Source: Apus apus (Eukaryota > Chordata > Aves > Apodiformes > Apodidae). From it: a stretch of 64,000 nt of DNA. Shown here piece by piece: positions 35,301-49,370 of the stretch; within the stretch, counting starts at the first letter, position 1, and each line of letters opens with the position of its first letter. Position numbers and translations under genes: made by a program. The stretch spans positions 74,624,342 through 74,688,341 of the forward strand of contig NC_067285.1 of assembly GCF_020740795.1 (NCBI RefSeq), written 5' to 3'. The notes beneath the pieces are model-generated. The model did no database searches. It worked only from the letters and a program-made list of their open reading frames with translations, and was not told the DNA's origin.

Positions 35301-37891
35301 ACCAGTTGAACAATTTAGTGCTTACTCCACATCAACTGAACAACAGCAGCTGTTTGTGTGTGCTTTTAACTTGAAGAAAATATAAAATTATGTAGTATAA
35401 GCCAGTTTGTAAACTCATTGCTTCACTTAGTGTTTGCCACAGTCTGAGCTTTTACATGATAAATTACTATAGTTTAAATTCCGGTAATCTTTAGAGCCAT
35501 GCTGTCTTTGTGTTTGAGCTGAGACTCAAAATACTCTTAAAAATATTTTGGTGCTTGTCAAGTATTATCCTCAAAAGAAGTATTTTGTATATATATTGGT
35601 AATGAAACTAACAGTCTTAGTTAGCAACACTGTGATGTGAGAAGAGCATAAAACATGTTTTTTGAAACAGTTTCATTTTAGATATCTAACCTGGAATATT
35701 TTATCAAGAGTATCTAAAGCCTACGAGTAGATTATACCTTTGAACAGTAAAAGGCATCTCTTTTCCCTTATTGGATCAAAAGATGTCCCAAACCCTTCAA
35801 AGGGCTACATTGAATTTTTTTATGAACATAGGAAATTTTCCGGTTTAACTGCAGTAGGCTTTTCCTTTTTAGAACCAAAGGCTTTACAAATGGGTGATTG
35901 GGCATTGTAAGAGGAGGGAGTTCATTTCAGTGCGTGAACAGAGACGTGCGTTCTGTGTCCTGGAAATATGCCTGCTGCTGTGTAAGTGGGTGGAAGAGAT
36001 AAAAGAAATATTTATTCAACTGAACTGAATGCTGTGAAACTTCCACTGAATCTTATAATACAGTAGATTCTGTTTTAAATATAACATATATATATATATT
36101 TATATATAACTGCTTTGAGACAGAGTAATGCTGAAATTGCTTCCATGGGAACTTGGCTGTTCTCCTTCAGAGAGCCTGTGAAAGACATTCCAGGAAAAAA
36201 ATGCTACACTTGATTTAGGAACCGAAAAAGAGTAGGAAGGGAATAAGTTTGATCTTGATGTGTTTGCAGATATGCCTCTCTAGCCACCTCTCCTTTAAAG
36301 ACTTCTTGATAATCAGGGGAAGTGAAACAGCTTAAGACTAAGTGTATCTCAAAAAGAGGGAGTGCTCGGTTGGCTGGACTGAGGCAATTACAGGCCTCTT
36401 GGTTGTGACCTTCCACATCACCAAGAGACCAACAGATAATACAGGTCCAGTACATCCCTAGTTGTGCAATCTACTGAAAGGCAGGGCTCCTTAAGAAGAG
36501 CTTGTCTTGAAATAACAGCAATTACTGAATGTCTTTCAAATATACTATTTTATATGCTAGACAATGCAGTTTAGTGATTACAGTATGGCTAACAATAGCC
36601 ATTTTCCTGGCTAAAAGCAGTGACAATGTTATAGCAGATGCAGGTGACTTAATAAAACTAGTACTGCTGTACTAGGTTAAATTTGGCATCCCAACAACCT
36701 TGCAGACTGATTGTTGATAAAGGCTTTTTGTTTACTTTATTTGCCTCTATTTACTGACCAAAATTTCCTGGTGACAGCATTTAAAAACTACTCTTCAGAG
36801 AATACCTGCACTTCCCACTGAAGTCTTTGCTGTATTATTTATTAATTTAATACAAGTGTTGAGCTCTTAGATCTATGTTTTAAGCCAGTGGGGTTTTTTT
36901 CCCCCACAGTTCTTTGTAAAGCTCTTCTCTAGCATCTCTACGCTACTTGGACAGCCACTTTTTACAACTTTTTCACCTTGGTTTAGCTTCCAAAGTCTTT
37001 CCTGTAAAACATGGCTGCTTGTATGCTTGGTGCTGGAGACAGAATACTGGGCCATGTGAGTACCATTCTGAGCTGGTTTCCTGCTAAATTCTGAATGCTT
37101 CTTAAGAAGAATTCAGTTAGGTCAGATAATACCAATGCTATTGAATATAACTTTGTTAATTTTTTTTTTACCTTCTAGAGAGCATATTTTGGAGCAAATT
37201 AATTTGTTTCTCTTACTGCCCTTAGAAAACTGGAGCAATATTGCACTGATTTCTCTGTCAATAGCTGTAGTAGATATTTTTAATGAAAATAGCTCTGACT
37301 TTATATTAAAATTTATAATATCATTGACAGCATCTTTTGAACTGAAATCTGTGAATTGGTATTTCTTGTGACTTAAATTTAACTTGCCAGAAACTCTCAG
37401 GAAAGTATCCTCATGCAGTGCAAAGTTTTTTTTAGATAGTCTGTTAAGCCAAATCTTCATTAAAACTGTATGAACAGCTTGAAAGCTATTTTATACTTTT
37501 ATTTTTCTGATCTGATACTGAATTCTGATACCCAAATAATCTACTGTAAGCTAACAGTTTGGACAGATTTTGCTGACAGCAATTAACACAGCAGCTCAAA
37601 AATGGATTTTCTGTCCCTATAAGGTTAAATAAATGTTTCTCCTATCTCTTAAGTGCGTTCAGGCATTTGAAGACTCTGATGAGCTGCAACATGCAGAGCG
37701 ACACAGCTTTACTGGTGGGTAGTTTGTTGGACTTGGCTTGATAATGAATCCTATAAACCTTTCTTAGGCTGTCTGCCATCATATTTCAGCTTACCATCAC
37801 TTTTTATGCTTCATGGAGACCTAGAATCTTCTGTCCATAAACTGTTTTTTTTTATTTGCTAGTAGGTTTCAGGCAACTGCAGTAATTCTTA

Positions 37892-37920
37892 AAACCACTT
37901 TTCTTTACAAAAAGTGGTTT
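37892..37920. repeat. Perfect 11-bp hairpin
   Basis: AAACCACTTTT (37892-37902) pairs with AAAAGTGGTTT (37910-37920) across a 7-base loop. No flanking signs of a known RNA gene or transposon. Confidence 0.85.
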
Positions 37921-40900
37921 ATGTAATAGAGCTATTTAGTGACAAAAGCTATCAGCACTTGGTGTTCTTATTTCTTTGATACCAATATTATTAAAGGCTT
38001 AGGAGGAGAAGGAGTTCTTTACTGGATCATCTTTTAGAGCTGTAAAATTAAACAAGGTTTTGGTCTTTCTGCTCATCTCCATAATGACTACTAAATTCTG
38101 GAAGTTCTTGCAAATTCTGAAGTCATCCAGTGTTACTCAATTTAAAATGTTTTCTAAAACTGGCTCATTGTAATGACTTCATGATTAAAACTGAATTATA
38201 AACATCAGTTAATCCCAATGTTTGTTGAAACCACTCTTTACATGGTAATCCAAATTTACACCTTTTATGCCAGCATGGTTTTAATAGTATTTTTATAGTA
38301 CTTTAATAGTACTATAGTATTTTAATAGTATTAGGGACTTGCTATTGCTGCTGCAAGGTACTTCAACATGATCTTCATTACAAACCCTACTCACAGAAAC
38401 ACGTTTAAGTCTTACTGGGCAAGAATTTAGTGTTGGACTAGATGGCCTTATAGTTTACTCTTTGAGAGAGCACCAGTGAGGTATCACCATGTCTTGCTCT
38501 TGTACATACTTTATACATTAGGTCTCAAGCAACAATCTGGTTACCTCTTCTGACCCATTTTTTGTATTTGTGACAACAGCTTTGAGGATTTTAATAATGT
38601 GAGGGCACAACTCATATGTGGCTTAGCTGGAGAAGAGACAGTGGCACGCTTCTTGAATTATATGCATTGGAAGACATGTCAGGCAACAGTAAATTATCTA
38701 ATTTTTCCACTGAAATTATCCTACTATGCATTCTTTGTTTACTTATACATGCCTGCCTATCAGGTAAGTGAGGGTAGGAGGGAAGGGAGAAGTGCAGTGT
38801 GATCTTTCTACAGGTGTATTTAGTTACCAATACAAGCTTCATTAATTTGCACTTTAAATGAGTAAGCTTTGCATAAAAGAGCAGCTGACGAAAAAACAAA
38901 GTGCACAGCTTTGTGGGTAAATGTAGTATTTTGCTCTCAAGGTTTTAAATGCGTATTGAGTAGTATGTATTTCTCTTTACCTGTTTTTTCCCCATAGCAT
39001 ACCTTTTTGTGACTATAGCTATTATGTACATGCAAAGTAGAAGTTGCCTGGTTTTTAGGTCACAATATCATTATGTACACTGCGGAATAGATATAGATGC
39101 TATATTGTGACTCCTGTTTCTGTGTTTTTGTTAAGACTGAGAAACTGGAGTGATTGCTTTTTTTTTCTTTTTTTTTTTTTTTGGTTTAAGGAATATTCCA
39201 GAGCCTCAAACCTTGCTGACAGGCGTTTGATGTCCTACTAAAAAAAATTTATTTTCTCATTTGGCTTACTTGGTGATCTGTGACAGAAGGAAATCATACT
39301 GCGTGTACTTAACATGAGGAAAGTGTTAATGGTTTCTGAATTGTGTAGCTCGATAACAGCAAGGCAGCTGCAACTCCATGTCCTCAATCTTCAGCTCATA
39401 ATGAGGCTGAGCATGTATTTCCAGTAGGTATGTACACAATCACATGTATATATCACATCTACATGCAGCCAGCCACATAGATCAATGCAGACAGAGCACT
39501 CAGCTCTTGATTATATCTTGAGCTGGGCTGTTCTCCCAAAAACTCTCTTGGACATGTCTGTTCAAGACCTTCTTTTGCATTGTGGTGATAGACCTAGAGC
39601 AGTCCCTTCGAAATTGTTTTATGCCAAGCTCAGTAAATACACTTCATGCTTCTTTATTTAGGGATACTATTCTCTCCCCTTGATTATAGACCATATGGTT
39701 GAGTTACAGGAGCTAGACAGCAGAAAGGGTTTATAGAGAAGGCAACTACTGCTTCTGTACAGCTGTAGCTTTGGATAAGGCAGAGAAAAAAATGGTGACA
39801 GAGACCATTAGAACCAGGAGAAGCAGCTGTTGCACAGATATAGCAACTACTTTTTCCTGAGGTATTCACATTTTTACATTCCTGCCTTTTTGTTTTAATT
39901 TTCTGAAAATACCTTGCTGCTGTTTCACTCTATTCTCCAAGTGATGCTTTATTCACATTTTATTGGCATTTTCCAGCCAATCAATATTTCAATAATATCT
40001 TTTTTTTTTCTCTACTCTCTTGCTGAATAGAAAATTCCAAAACTTTTTTCATAAAGAAAATTGGATAAGCAGAAGGGTATGAGCCTTATGAGAATGAAAA
40101 GGTACCTGAATGGAAAATTGAGCTGTCGTACACCAGCGTTTAGTTATTAACGAAAAATACATAAGGCAGAAACAGAACCGAGAATGAGCACAAGAGCTAA
40201 AGAGGACTCTAAAATGTGCATCAAAAGGTATGAGAAGTGAATTAAAATGGTCTTGAGCCTGCAAAAGACTGTGCTGGACTATCAGATGCCAGTGTGTGTG
40301 GGAGGCAGAGAGCCTTGAACTTCTGGAGAGAGCTTGACGTCTTATGAACTGAATCACAGATTTTCCTTATCTCAAAATCTTTGTTCCTTTAGAAGATGTT
40401 GGGGGGGAGGGGGAGGAGGAGGCGGGCTTAAAACCCACTTGTTTCTGCTTATTTGGAAGAGAGTTCTGGGCAAAGGCAGTGAAGAGGCTTGTAGCTTGAC
40501 TGTGTCAGCATGGTCTAAGCAAGAGCCAAGGAATGAATCAGAAACTCATGGAGGAGGGGAAGGGGTGAGACAGAAGTAGAGTTGAGGCAAGAGTATTTTA
40601 TAGAAGAGATACTGATCTGTAATCCTGCACTTCAGAAGCATGTGATTCTGATTACTGTGGGAGGTGAATGGGAAGTCACTGAGGGATTTAAACAGGCATG
40701 TTTAATTTAAACGATAAAAAGAATAAAACACTTTTACTCAGCACTGCAACTCTAAATAGAACAGCTGTTCATTTCCTGCATATTATTTCTTTAATGAGTG
40801 ATTTAGAGGAGCATGTAGGCTGCCAGAGCCATGCATGAGCAAGGTGCCAAAAACTAAGGTAGAAGGTCCCAGTTACGCCAATGGACCATGCAAGGTGCAT

Positions 40901-41599
40901 CCTCTAATATATCAAGGACAGGATTAGAGAAAGAGTCAAAAGATGAGGCACTGAAGCAAATGAATATCAGATCATTAGGAAAAAAAGGATTTTATAGACA
41001 GATATATAAAAAATGATACTTGCATACTGACAGAGGAGAAGCTTTCGAAGGGTGGTGGCTGGGACTCTGTATTCTCTAGCTGGCTATTCCTTGCAGTTTC
41101 AGCTCGTGTTTTAGTAAATCAGTACAATGTCACTAGAAATCCTGAGCATTAGAAAGACTATCAATTATTATTACTATTTTTTTTTAGTGTCAGGTAACAT
41201 AAGGGAAATTCAAACCTTTGGTATGTTTTAGAATTCTACTTATGAGTTGTGCATAGCTCCTGAAAACCTCTTGTAATTCTTTGAGTGATCCAGAAATAAC
41301 CATATCAAAGGCTTTTGAAAGTCAAGTTAGTTATAGTCCCTCCTAAATTGTCACATGATGAGCAATAAATAGATCAAATATCCCTAGGGAGTACAGGAGC
41401 AAATAGTTGGTTTTCACTGTATCGAAATGGTTGTAATGTGTCACAGGCTTCCAAAGGAGGACAGATTTTCTTTACTTTTGAAAAGTAGGTAGCAAAAGAT
41501 GTAGGTGATAAACTGGTTTAAATTTTATTTTTTTTTAAGACCAGACAAAAATAGAAAATTTCACTGCTAACTAGCTAAGATAGATGTCAGGCTAGCATG

Positions 41600-41800
41600 G
41601 TTGCAGACCAAATTTAATGTTGGAAAGTGTAAAGTAATGCATGAAAAAAAAAATTGAATTACTCCTACGTATTGCTATGTTTTACATTAACAACTTTTCC
41701 TAGAATAGAATAATTTACTGTAGTTACCTTAGAAAAACTTCTGCTCATTGTGATATAGTGGCTTTAATAAGGAGTATAAAAAAATGGCACAGCAGCATCT
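41600..41800 (+). mobile_element. Ancient CR1/L3-like LINE fragment
   Basis: The plus strand reads AAATTTAATGTTGGAAAGTG followed by TAAAGTAATGCATG, resembling the (K)FNVGKCKVMH block after the RT domain in CR1/L3-type elements. About 100 bases later GCTCATTGTGATATAGTGG and ATGGCACAGCAGCA recall the following block of the same family. Highly diverged and interrupted by a poly-A run; boundaries are approximate. Confidence 0.45.
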
Positions 41801-44480
41801 GTATGTCACTGTATTGATCCATGTTCTCACCTGTAATGCTCTACCAGATGGTCTAAAATATGACAGGAAGAGCGTAATTAGAAAAGGCTTGAAGCTGGTA
41901 AAGGCATGGAAAAGCTATAATTTGAGAGGGGGAGAATTCAGGCCTTCTTTAGGTTTACTTGTGAGGTGACTAAATAAGGACTCTTTTTTTTCTCCAATAT
42001 CTATCTGTTTCAAAGACTCCACATGCCCTTTTTAAGGATTGAAGAGCAAATTATTTATGCTGAAAGATAATAAGCTTTTATTTAGGATACCTAGAGAAAG
42101 GAGTGCACAAAAACATAGACATGCATGTGTATTCTTGTTCTTGCTATTATGTTTAAACAGTGGATACCTAATGTATAGAGCTTGAATGGAGCTGTCTGGG
42201 ATGCAGAAGGTGAGCAGTGTGCTTTTCTAGCTGCACTGGTTGGTTTGGAAAAGATTATCTGTGAACCTTGGTTTACCATTAGTCAGATTGTGTCAAAGCA
42301 GGTATTTTCACCCTATAAAGTTTGCATCCCTAATTAGGTGAGAGCATATGAGGTCCAGATCTGGGTCACCTGTTCTACTTTCCTCCACCATAAATTTCCC
42401 TTTTCCTTGGGTGGGGGAAACACAGAGGAAGGAATGGCACTGATGGAAGCAGAGCAGTGCTGTGAAGCTTTGTTTCAGGAATATACTGGGTTTAAGCACA
42501 TATTGGGAAAGGGAGGAGGACCTTATAGATTCTGTCTCGAGCCAGCTGCCAAATTTGCTTCCAGTGTGGCTCGGAGTGTGAAGGAGGTCCCTGGCTGGTT
42601 GCAGCACAGCTGGGCAAAAACAGTTCTAAGAAAGGCAAAAATTTTGCCGTTTCTTTATCTTCTGCCCCTCTCCTACTCTTAAAAGAAGCCTACATCCCTG
42701 ATCCACCAGCTAGATCCATAGCCACTACCACAATTTTTTACTGTTCCCTTTCAAAGCTGGAAGCTCTTGTCCCACGTTTACTTACCTGTGAAGCACTGGA
42801 CACTGCCAGTTTTTCTCAAGTGAAGTTTGGTTTTAACTAACTAGAAATGCTGTTCTAAAAGGTAAGATGTATCCTTATGCTTCAAGGGCAAACTATTCCT
42901 TACATTTCAAGGAAGTATTCTCTGTTGTGGCATATTTACTCCAGACTATGAAGTTTCATGCGCGTTTCTTTGATAATGGATGAAGATTGGTGTTTCCAGA
43001 CTACCTGGAATGAATAGGCTGTTGCTTTGGTCTAATATATAGTTATACCTGTATTTTCATTATTAACATTGATTAAGGTTGGTCTTGGGACTGTTCAGAA
43101 GTGATCAGCCTCTACACCAAAAGGGTGCTGGCCTTCTAGAAACAAGGTGGGAAGTACATGCAAATGGAGGTGCATGCAGAAGGAAACCCGGAGATTTTTT
43201 TTTTCCATGTAGTTGACTAGGGAGGGATGCATTGGATTTTCTTTTTAGAACACAGCGATTTTACTCATTATTCAAACATACATTTAGCTAAAAACCTGTA
43301 CATTTCAAGCTTACCCTGGAAAATCCTTTTAACTGTTGGCTTTATGAGCAAGCTAGAAGTGGGATTCTGTAGGTACGATGTGTGGCCTAAGAGTTTACAG
43401 ACTTGAACAGACTATTAAGAAAAAGAAAGAAGTAGATAAATGATGACCTGTGGGTAGGTCAGAAATAATCAGGACTGAGATCACAAGTTTTCTGCTTCTA
43501 AAAAGCTGGTGCCTTCATCCTGCCTCAATAGGATTGGTTGCCCTTTAACTAGACATTAATGAATAAGAACTTCTGTATGTATACTGCCTTCTCAGTCTGA
43601 ACCACTTGTGCAACTTTTCTGGGTCTGTTATCTTTAAAATCATCATGCTGCTAGGCTGTGTTAGGGACTCTGTCAAGCTGGATGAAAGAAACTACTTTTG
43701 TCTCAGCTATGACCTTTACTGTAGGCATCCATTTATCTATTTCTGTGTATGACCATAAACCTACCTGTGGCAAAACCTGAAAGACAGCCCTTGCCAACTT
43801 GAAGTGCAGAGGTAATTTGTTCACTTTTAAAGCATTCTATGTAAATGAAAACCTGTGTGCCTGCCCACTTCCCTGTAAAATTCAAGGTGCTTATTATGAG
43901 TAAGTTAAACCACTTAAAGAAGAGAGACACTATGCTTGACCTGTGTCGCTTGCAAGTAGGTTCAGCAGTATGTTGCTAAGTTGCTACACAGAAGATGAAA
44001 TTTCTGGTTGTTTGGTTGTTTGTTTGTTTTTTAATATTGGTCATGCTTTAAATCATTAAGTGTATGCATGAAACCTTCAACTGAAAAAAAAATTCAAATG
44101 AGAGACTAAAGATGCTGTTTGCTTTGGGAATTCTGTCCCTACATACTTGAATTTTTTAAGCACATCATCTAGATTAAAGTGATGATGAAATTTGTCACTA
44201 AGCCTAATGCACTTTTTTTTTTTTTTTGGAAGAGGTGTTTCCCTGTGATGTTGCTAGGAGAATATAAATATGGTCTGCTGTAGGAAACTGAGGGAAAAGT
44301 AAAAGGTTATCTCAATAAAATATAAAAACATAACTGTAATGCTGGAAGCTTGGAGTAATCAAATGTCTTGAGTCCACTGAAGGGCCTTTTATTGTAAATT
44401 AGATTTTAACCTTGACACAATTTTTGAAGATAAGTACCATACACACAAAGCATTTCTGCTTCCTGTTATTTCTGTTGTAA

Positions 44481-44845
44481 TAGAATCATCCTGGTTGGAA
44501 CGGACCTTGAAGATCATCAAGTCCAACCATAACCTAAATCCCCCTACCATAACCTAACCTACCCGTTCAGTGCTTAAATCATGTAGCTAACCACTGTATC
44601 TACATTTCTTTTAAATATTTCCAGGGATGGTGACTCTGCCACATCCCTGGGCAGCCTGTTCCACTGTCTAACCACTCTGTTGGTAAAGAAATTCTTTCTA
44701 ATATCCAACCTAAACCTCCCCTGGTGCAGTTTCAGGCCATTTCCTCTCGTCCTCAGTTCTTGGCTATAAAAAGTAGTATAGATGCAGAGAGAAAGCAGAC
44801 TTTCACAGTCTGCTATCCCAGTTATGCTATTTGTTTCCAGCACAG
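44481..44845 (-). mobile_element. CR1 LINE 3' fragment with ORF2 C-terminus
   Basis: Plus strand: TAGAATCATCCTGGTTGGAA, CGGACCTTGAAGATCATCAA, then GCCTGTTCCACTGTCTAACC. On the minus strand 44843-44574 stays open and encodes the typical CR1 C-terminal block ([20 protein letters not shown] and [20 protein letters not shown]). Only the last part of ORF2 plus the 3' UTR remains. The long intact frame suggests moderate age. Confidence 0.93.
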
Positions 44846-47494
44846 GCTTTAGGGTTTTGCAAATGGTGTTTCAATCCCTGTCTTTGAGATTGCCAGCAAG
44901 TATGTACTTAAAAAAGGAGAACAAGCCATGTTTGTTACAAGTCAGTCTGTAATGTAGAGAAAAATCCAACAAACAATTCCTTCCTCAGTGCCCTTCCCCC
45001 CAGCTCCCCTAAAGTAATCTTTTATGCTTCAGAAAACATAGCACATAAACATTTTTCATTCCTGTGTCAGTCTTTTCTGTCTTTAGTTTTAGGGGATATG
45101 TTAGAAGTATTTCTATCATAGTAATCTTTGTATAATCAAACTCAGTGAATCTGTCCGTGGGGTCTGAGACTGAGTGGTCTGGTACTGAAGGTGTGAGAAG
45201 TTATGGGTAAATTCTATAGCTGAAGCACACTAGCTAAAAGCATCACCTGATACAGCAATTCTTTATGTGGGTCAGCCTTTTTCAGAAAGGTTGAAGATGG
45301 TGTATGTTATGTTATCCTGCCTACTTTTTTTTTTTTTTCAGCTACCTTTAATCCTTCTGCAGGGGAGGTTTGTGTATTATTTGACTGGCTAATACTTCAG
45401 CTTCCATAGATAAAAGAGTGAATTGTTCAGTTTCTGAATGAGAAAGTATCAGCAGCAAGTGACTTTATTCAGACTCTAGTTAGTCTTGTTTAAATTATCC
45501 TGTGCCTAAGAAAACATGGAGGTGTTTTTATGCAGCTATATACTCTTATAAGCATTGATTTGCAGTATGATGAAGGATTCTGAGCTTTCATTTTAGCTGG
45601 CTTACTGTACATATACTTAAATTCAGTGAACCCAAGCTCAAATAAAAATCTCTGTTTCTATCAAATCAAAATGTCTATATTTCTTTTCACTGAAAGAAAA
45701 ATACAAAATTCTAACTAAAATTATTTTAGGTTCAAGAATTTTTCAGTCCAAGTGACACAGTGTTTCAGTTCTATTTCAGTATCTTTTAACAGAAGATGAG
45801 GATATGAAAGGCTCAGCTCATGACTGTTAACAAAAATAACCATCAGAAGAGAAAATCAATCTCTCTCTTGTGTGGAGGCTTAAAGCAAAATGCACTGTTA
45901 CATGGTGATTAGGGCACTGTTCTGGTAGAAAAGATGTAGGAGAACCCTCAAGCAAAACAAGACTTAGTGTTTCTTCCTTGTAGGCCAGATAACCACCATT
46001 AATGGTAGTGTATTATTTGATTAAAGTGACCCAGCTGTTAACTTTGTTCACTTAGTGAATCTTGTTTCTGTGCTTCAGCAGCCCCTAACTACATCCCAAA
46101 ATTTCCACACCCGCCCCTTCAAAAAAATCCAAGAAAACAATAGAACCAGCACTTCCATCCCAAATGTTTTAACTTATAGTTCATTCAGCTTAGTCTTCTA
46201 AACGGGCATATCTTCTAAAGCCATTTTTTGAGTAAATCAGTTGCTTCCTATAAATTGCATGTCACTATAACTGATGTGGACTCTTAAGTACAGATTCTGA
46301 TGCTGGTTAAAAAGCAGGTATGTGGGACAGTTACTTTTCTCTTACTCTCTATTTTAATCTGTCACACTGCTTTCCAAGTTGGGATCTGCTTAGTATTTTG
46401 TAGATTATGTTAGTCATTAAAAATATTACATTATCATGATTGTTTACTTGTTTTCAACTGAAACAGTGCTCAGTCAATTTGAGTCTAGTACTATGAACGT
46501 GAAGGAACAGAACTATATCTTGATTAGTAGTCTGATTCCTTCCTCTGATACTGTAAAATTGCCACCCACACTAAATCTTTAATTGGATGGGGCTCATTAA
46601 GCTAAAGGATAAATTTATACATCCAAGTTTTCAATTTGCCTGTAAAGTCAAGGATGTTGAGATACCTAAAAGGCATATTTTGTGAGGCATGGCGTCATGT
46701 TCTAATGTTGCAGCTCATGCATATTTTTAAATACAGTGCAGTATCTCATTTGTATGTATTTTAACACCGAAACAGTGCCCTTAGCATGTTCATATAGACA
46801 TGCTAGCAAGGTTGAATTTCCCAGAATTGGAACTTGTAAATTTCATTCCACGGATGCATTATAATATTTGTATCTATTTCAGTCTTTTTGTATGCATACT
46901 CCCAAACAGCATAATTTCAATGCAATGCTGAATGATTTCACTAGAACTCAGACTACCAGAGTTTTAATTAAAGCCACAGATATAATTACAGCACAGATGC
47001 ATTTAGATGAGAAAAAAATTAAGATAATTTGGATGATCTTTGACAATTATTTTTATTTCCTTCTTTCTTATGCCATGGTAGTATAAACGCAAATTAAGGG
47101 GTTTAATTTGTTGAAATAGTTATTGAAACCTTAGAAATAGAGGTTAAACTTTTACTGTCTTTCCTCCAGATTTGTATTATGACAGGTATTAACATGGCTG
47201 CTGCTCCCTGAAATCAATTTCATTTTAAAGAGATAAAAATATTGCCTTAAGCTTCTTCAAATTGCAGGTAGCACAATATGTTCTGGCTAGGAGAATCTCT
47301 CAGTACGAAGAGGAGTGCAAAGATGATAGCGTGGATTGATAAATTACTGAATCAAATTGATTTAAATCAACAGGCAGAAAGCTTTAATAAAATCAAATTT
47401 TACTTTGAATCGAACTTTTTAAAAACAGGTCCCATTAAAGCAGATTGAGGGGCCTGTCTACTGAAAGTTGACTCCAAATGTGGAGATGCTGCAT

Positions 47495-47826
47495 CTTCTT
47501 GGGGTAACCTGTTCCAGGGTTTAACCACCCTCATGATCTAAAAACAATCCCAAACAAACACAAAATAACAAAAAGAAACCAAACTGTTTTTTTTCTAGTC
47601 ACATTTTCCTGTGTTGTCACTGACTCTTGTCCCACTGCTATGCATCTTCAAGAACAGTCTGGCTCAGTCTTCTCTGCCTTCCCATTAGATAGCTGTGGAT
47701 GGTAGGAAGATCTCCCCTTTGTCTTCTCTTCCATGGCTGAATAAATTTGGTTTTCTTAGCCTCTCCTTGTAATATCATATGCTGCAGCCCTCTGATCATC
47801 TTGGTAGCCCCTTCTACTGGACTTAG
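47495..47826 (-). mobile_element. Old CR1 LINE fragment
   Basis: Plus-strand blocks GGGGTAACCTGTTCCAGGG, TTTAACCACCCTCATGAT, then GGCTGAATAAATTTGGTTTT, CTTAGCCTCTCCTTGTAATA and CAGCCCTCTGATCATCTTGG are the reversed C-terminal ORF2 region of CR1. An A-rich AAACAAACACAAAATAAC insertion lies near 47550. Truncated at both ends, without a 3' tail. Confidence 0.82.
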
Positions 47827-47933
47827 TCCTCCATTCTCAACTAGCAGGACAGGTACTAAAAGCTTATGTGTTGCAGAAATATGTACTAACTTGGAGCAAG
47901 AGGCTGTCTGAACTGCGTGAAGCACATATAGAA

Positions 47934-48130
47934 GAATCACACAGAATTGCTCTGGTTGGATAAGACCTTTGTGATCATCAAGTCCAACCATAATCTAACT
48001 CCTAACCATTAACCTAACTCTACCAAGTCCAGTACTTAAGTCAAGTTCCTAAGCACCACATCTAAATGTCCTTTAAACACCTCCAGGGATGGTGATTCAA
48101 CCACGTCCCTGGGCACCCTGCCCATTAAGT
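47934..48130 (-). mobile_element. CR1 LINE 3' fragment
   Basis: GAATCACACAGAATTGCTCT, GGTTGGATAAGACCTTTGTG and ATCATCAAGTCCAACCATAA mark a reversed CR1 3' UTR, followed by ACCTCCAGGGATGGTGATTC and CGTCCCTGGGCACCCTG. Its order relative to 47495-47826 shows these are two separate insertions, because in one element the tail would lie to the left of the other piece. Confidence 0.88.
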
Positions 48131-48429
48131 TGTCTAGCAGCTTTCTGGTAGGACAAACTCTCCTGTCTGGTGTGGAGACACTCCAGGGCAGCTTCTCTGA
48201 CTGCTTCTAGGTAGTCCACAATTCTTGATATAAAATTTACTTATTTGAAGATATTTGGTCCTACATGTATGCTATGTTTTGTTTTAGCAGAGATATATAA
48301 TGAGCAATATAATGAAATGACACTTTCATTTGCAGCAATAAAATGAAATTACAACACAAGCAAAATACAGCAATTGCAATGTATTTTGGATCACCATGCG
48401 AAAGTGACTCTCATTACCATTCTCTAAAT

Positions 48430-49370
48430 GCCCACTGTCAGAATGCTGGGCATCCCCTCTTCACCAGGAAGGAATATGTGGGATAAAGTCAGCTCAAGCC
48501 TCTTAGTCTTTTCAGAGTTCCTTCTGTTGGCTGTTCAGTTTTTATACTTCGTGCTGGGCTGAGACACGTATACACTTCTCCCCCTGCTGGTCTGGCTAGC
48601 TGGAGAAGACAATACTATCTCAGAGAGAAGGCTGTTGACACAACCTGGTGACTCGCTGATACAGCCACATACCTCAACAAAGGTTATCCTCTGGTCCCGC
48701 TTGCGTTGAGCTAAGTTCAGCTTTATCTGTGCTTCTTGGTGCTCATTCCTTACATTTCTTTCCTGAGTTCATCTCCTCTGAGCTTTCTTCTATTGTAGGG
48801 GCTTGCTGGTTGATCATGCAGGCTGTATCTCCCTGAGACTGTTGTAAACATGTTCCTTGTCAGTTGATGGGTCACAAGAAACTGGAGAGGTGCTTGCCTG
48901 TACTGGCTGCTCCTCATCTGTGAGCTCAATATGCTACATATATGTTTTAGTCACATAAAGTAAGTATGTCCAGCTGCCCAAGGGGGAGCAGTCATGACAC
49001 TGTCTGGAAAAGAAGAGGGAGAAAAGCTGCAGGCAACTTTAATATCCTCAGCCCTCAATATATTCCTGGCCTGTATCTGAAGGACCAGAAAAGAGGGCAG
49101 CAGCCTCAAAAATGGGGTGATGGCCTAGCTGAGTTATTTTGAAGGGATTAAATCTACTCCAGTGACAACAGCACCCAAATTTAGGGCCTTAAGTGGATCC
49201 CTACTGACTGTGCAGGTGACTCTGCAGGTGGATTTTAAAACAAATACTTGTACCTGGTCACGGTCATTTTTGTCTCAGTGGAGCTGGAAAGGTGTATTTG
49301 GCATGGCAGGTGCACACAGCTTTGGGAATAGGAGTGTCACTTCAGGAAGGAGAACCAGGAAGAGATAACC
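48430..49370. other. GC-richer unexplained segment in KLHL2 intron 4
   Basis: Base composition and low TA content differ from the AT-rich intron on both sides. It contains only short open frames and no motif I recognise. It could be an old, unrecognised transposon or retrovirus-derived remnant, or simply a local composition shift. I see no paired LTR-like ends. Confidence 0.3.

Noticed and set aside
38420..38480. TTGGACTAGATGGCCTT as a sense CR1 tail
   Set aside because: Only one short block resembles CR1; no second block or ATTCTATG end supports it.
47638..47991. 117-codon minus-strand frame
   Set aside because: It runs across two old CR1 fragments and the DNA between them; not a protein gene.
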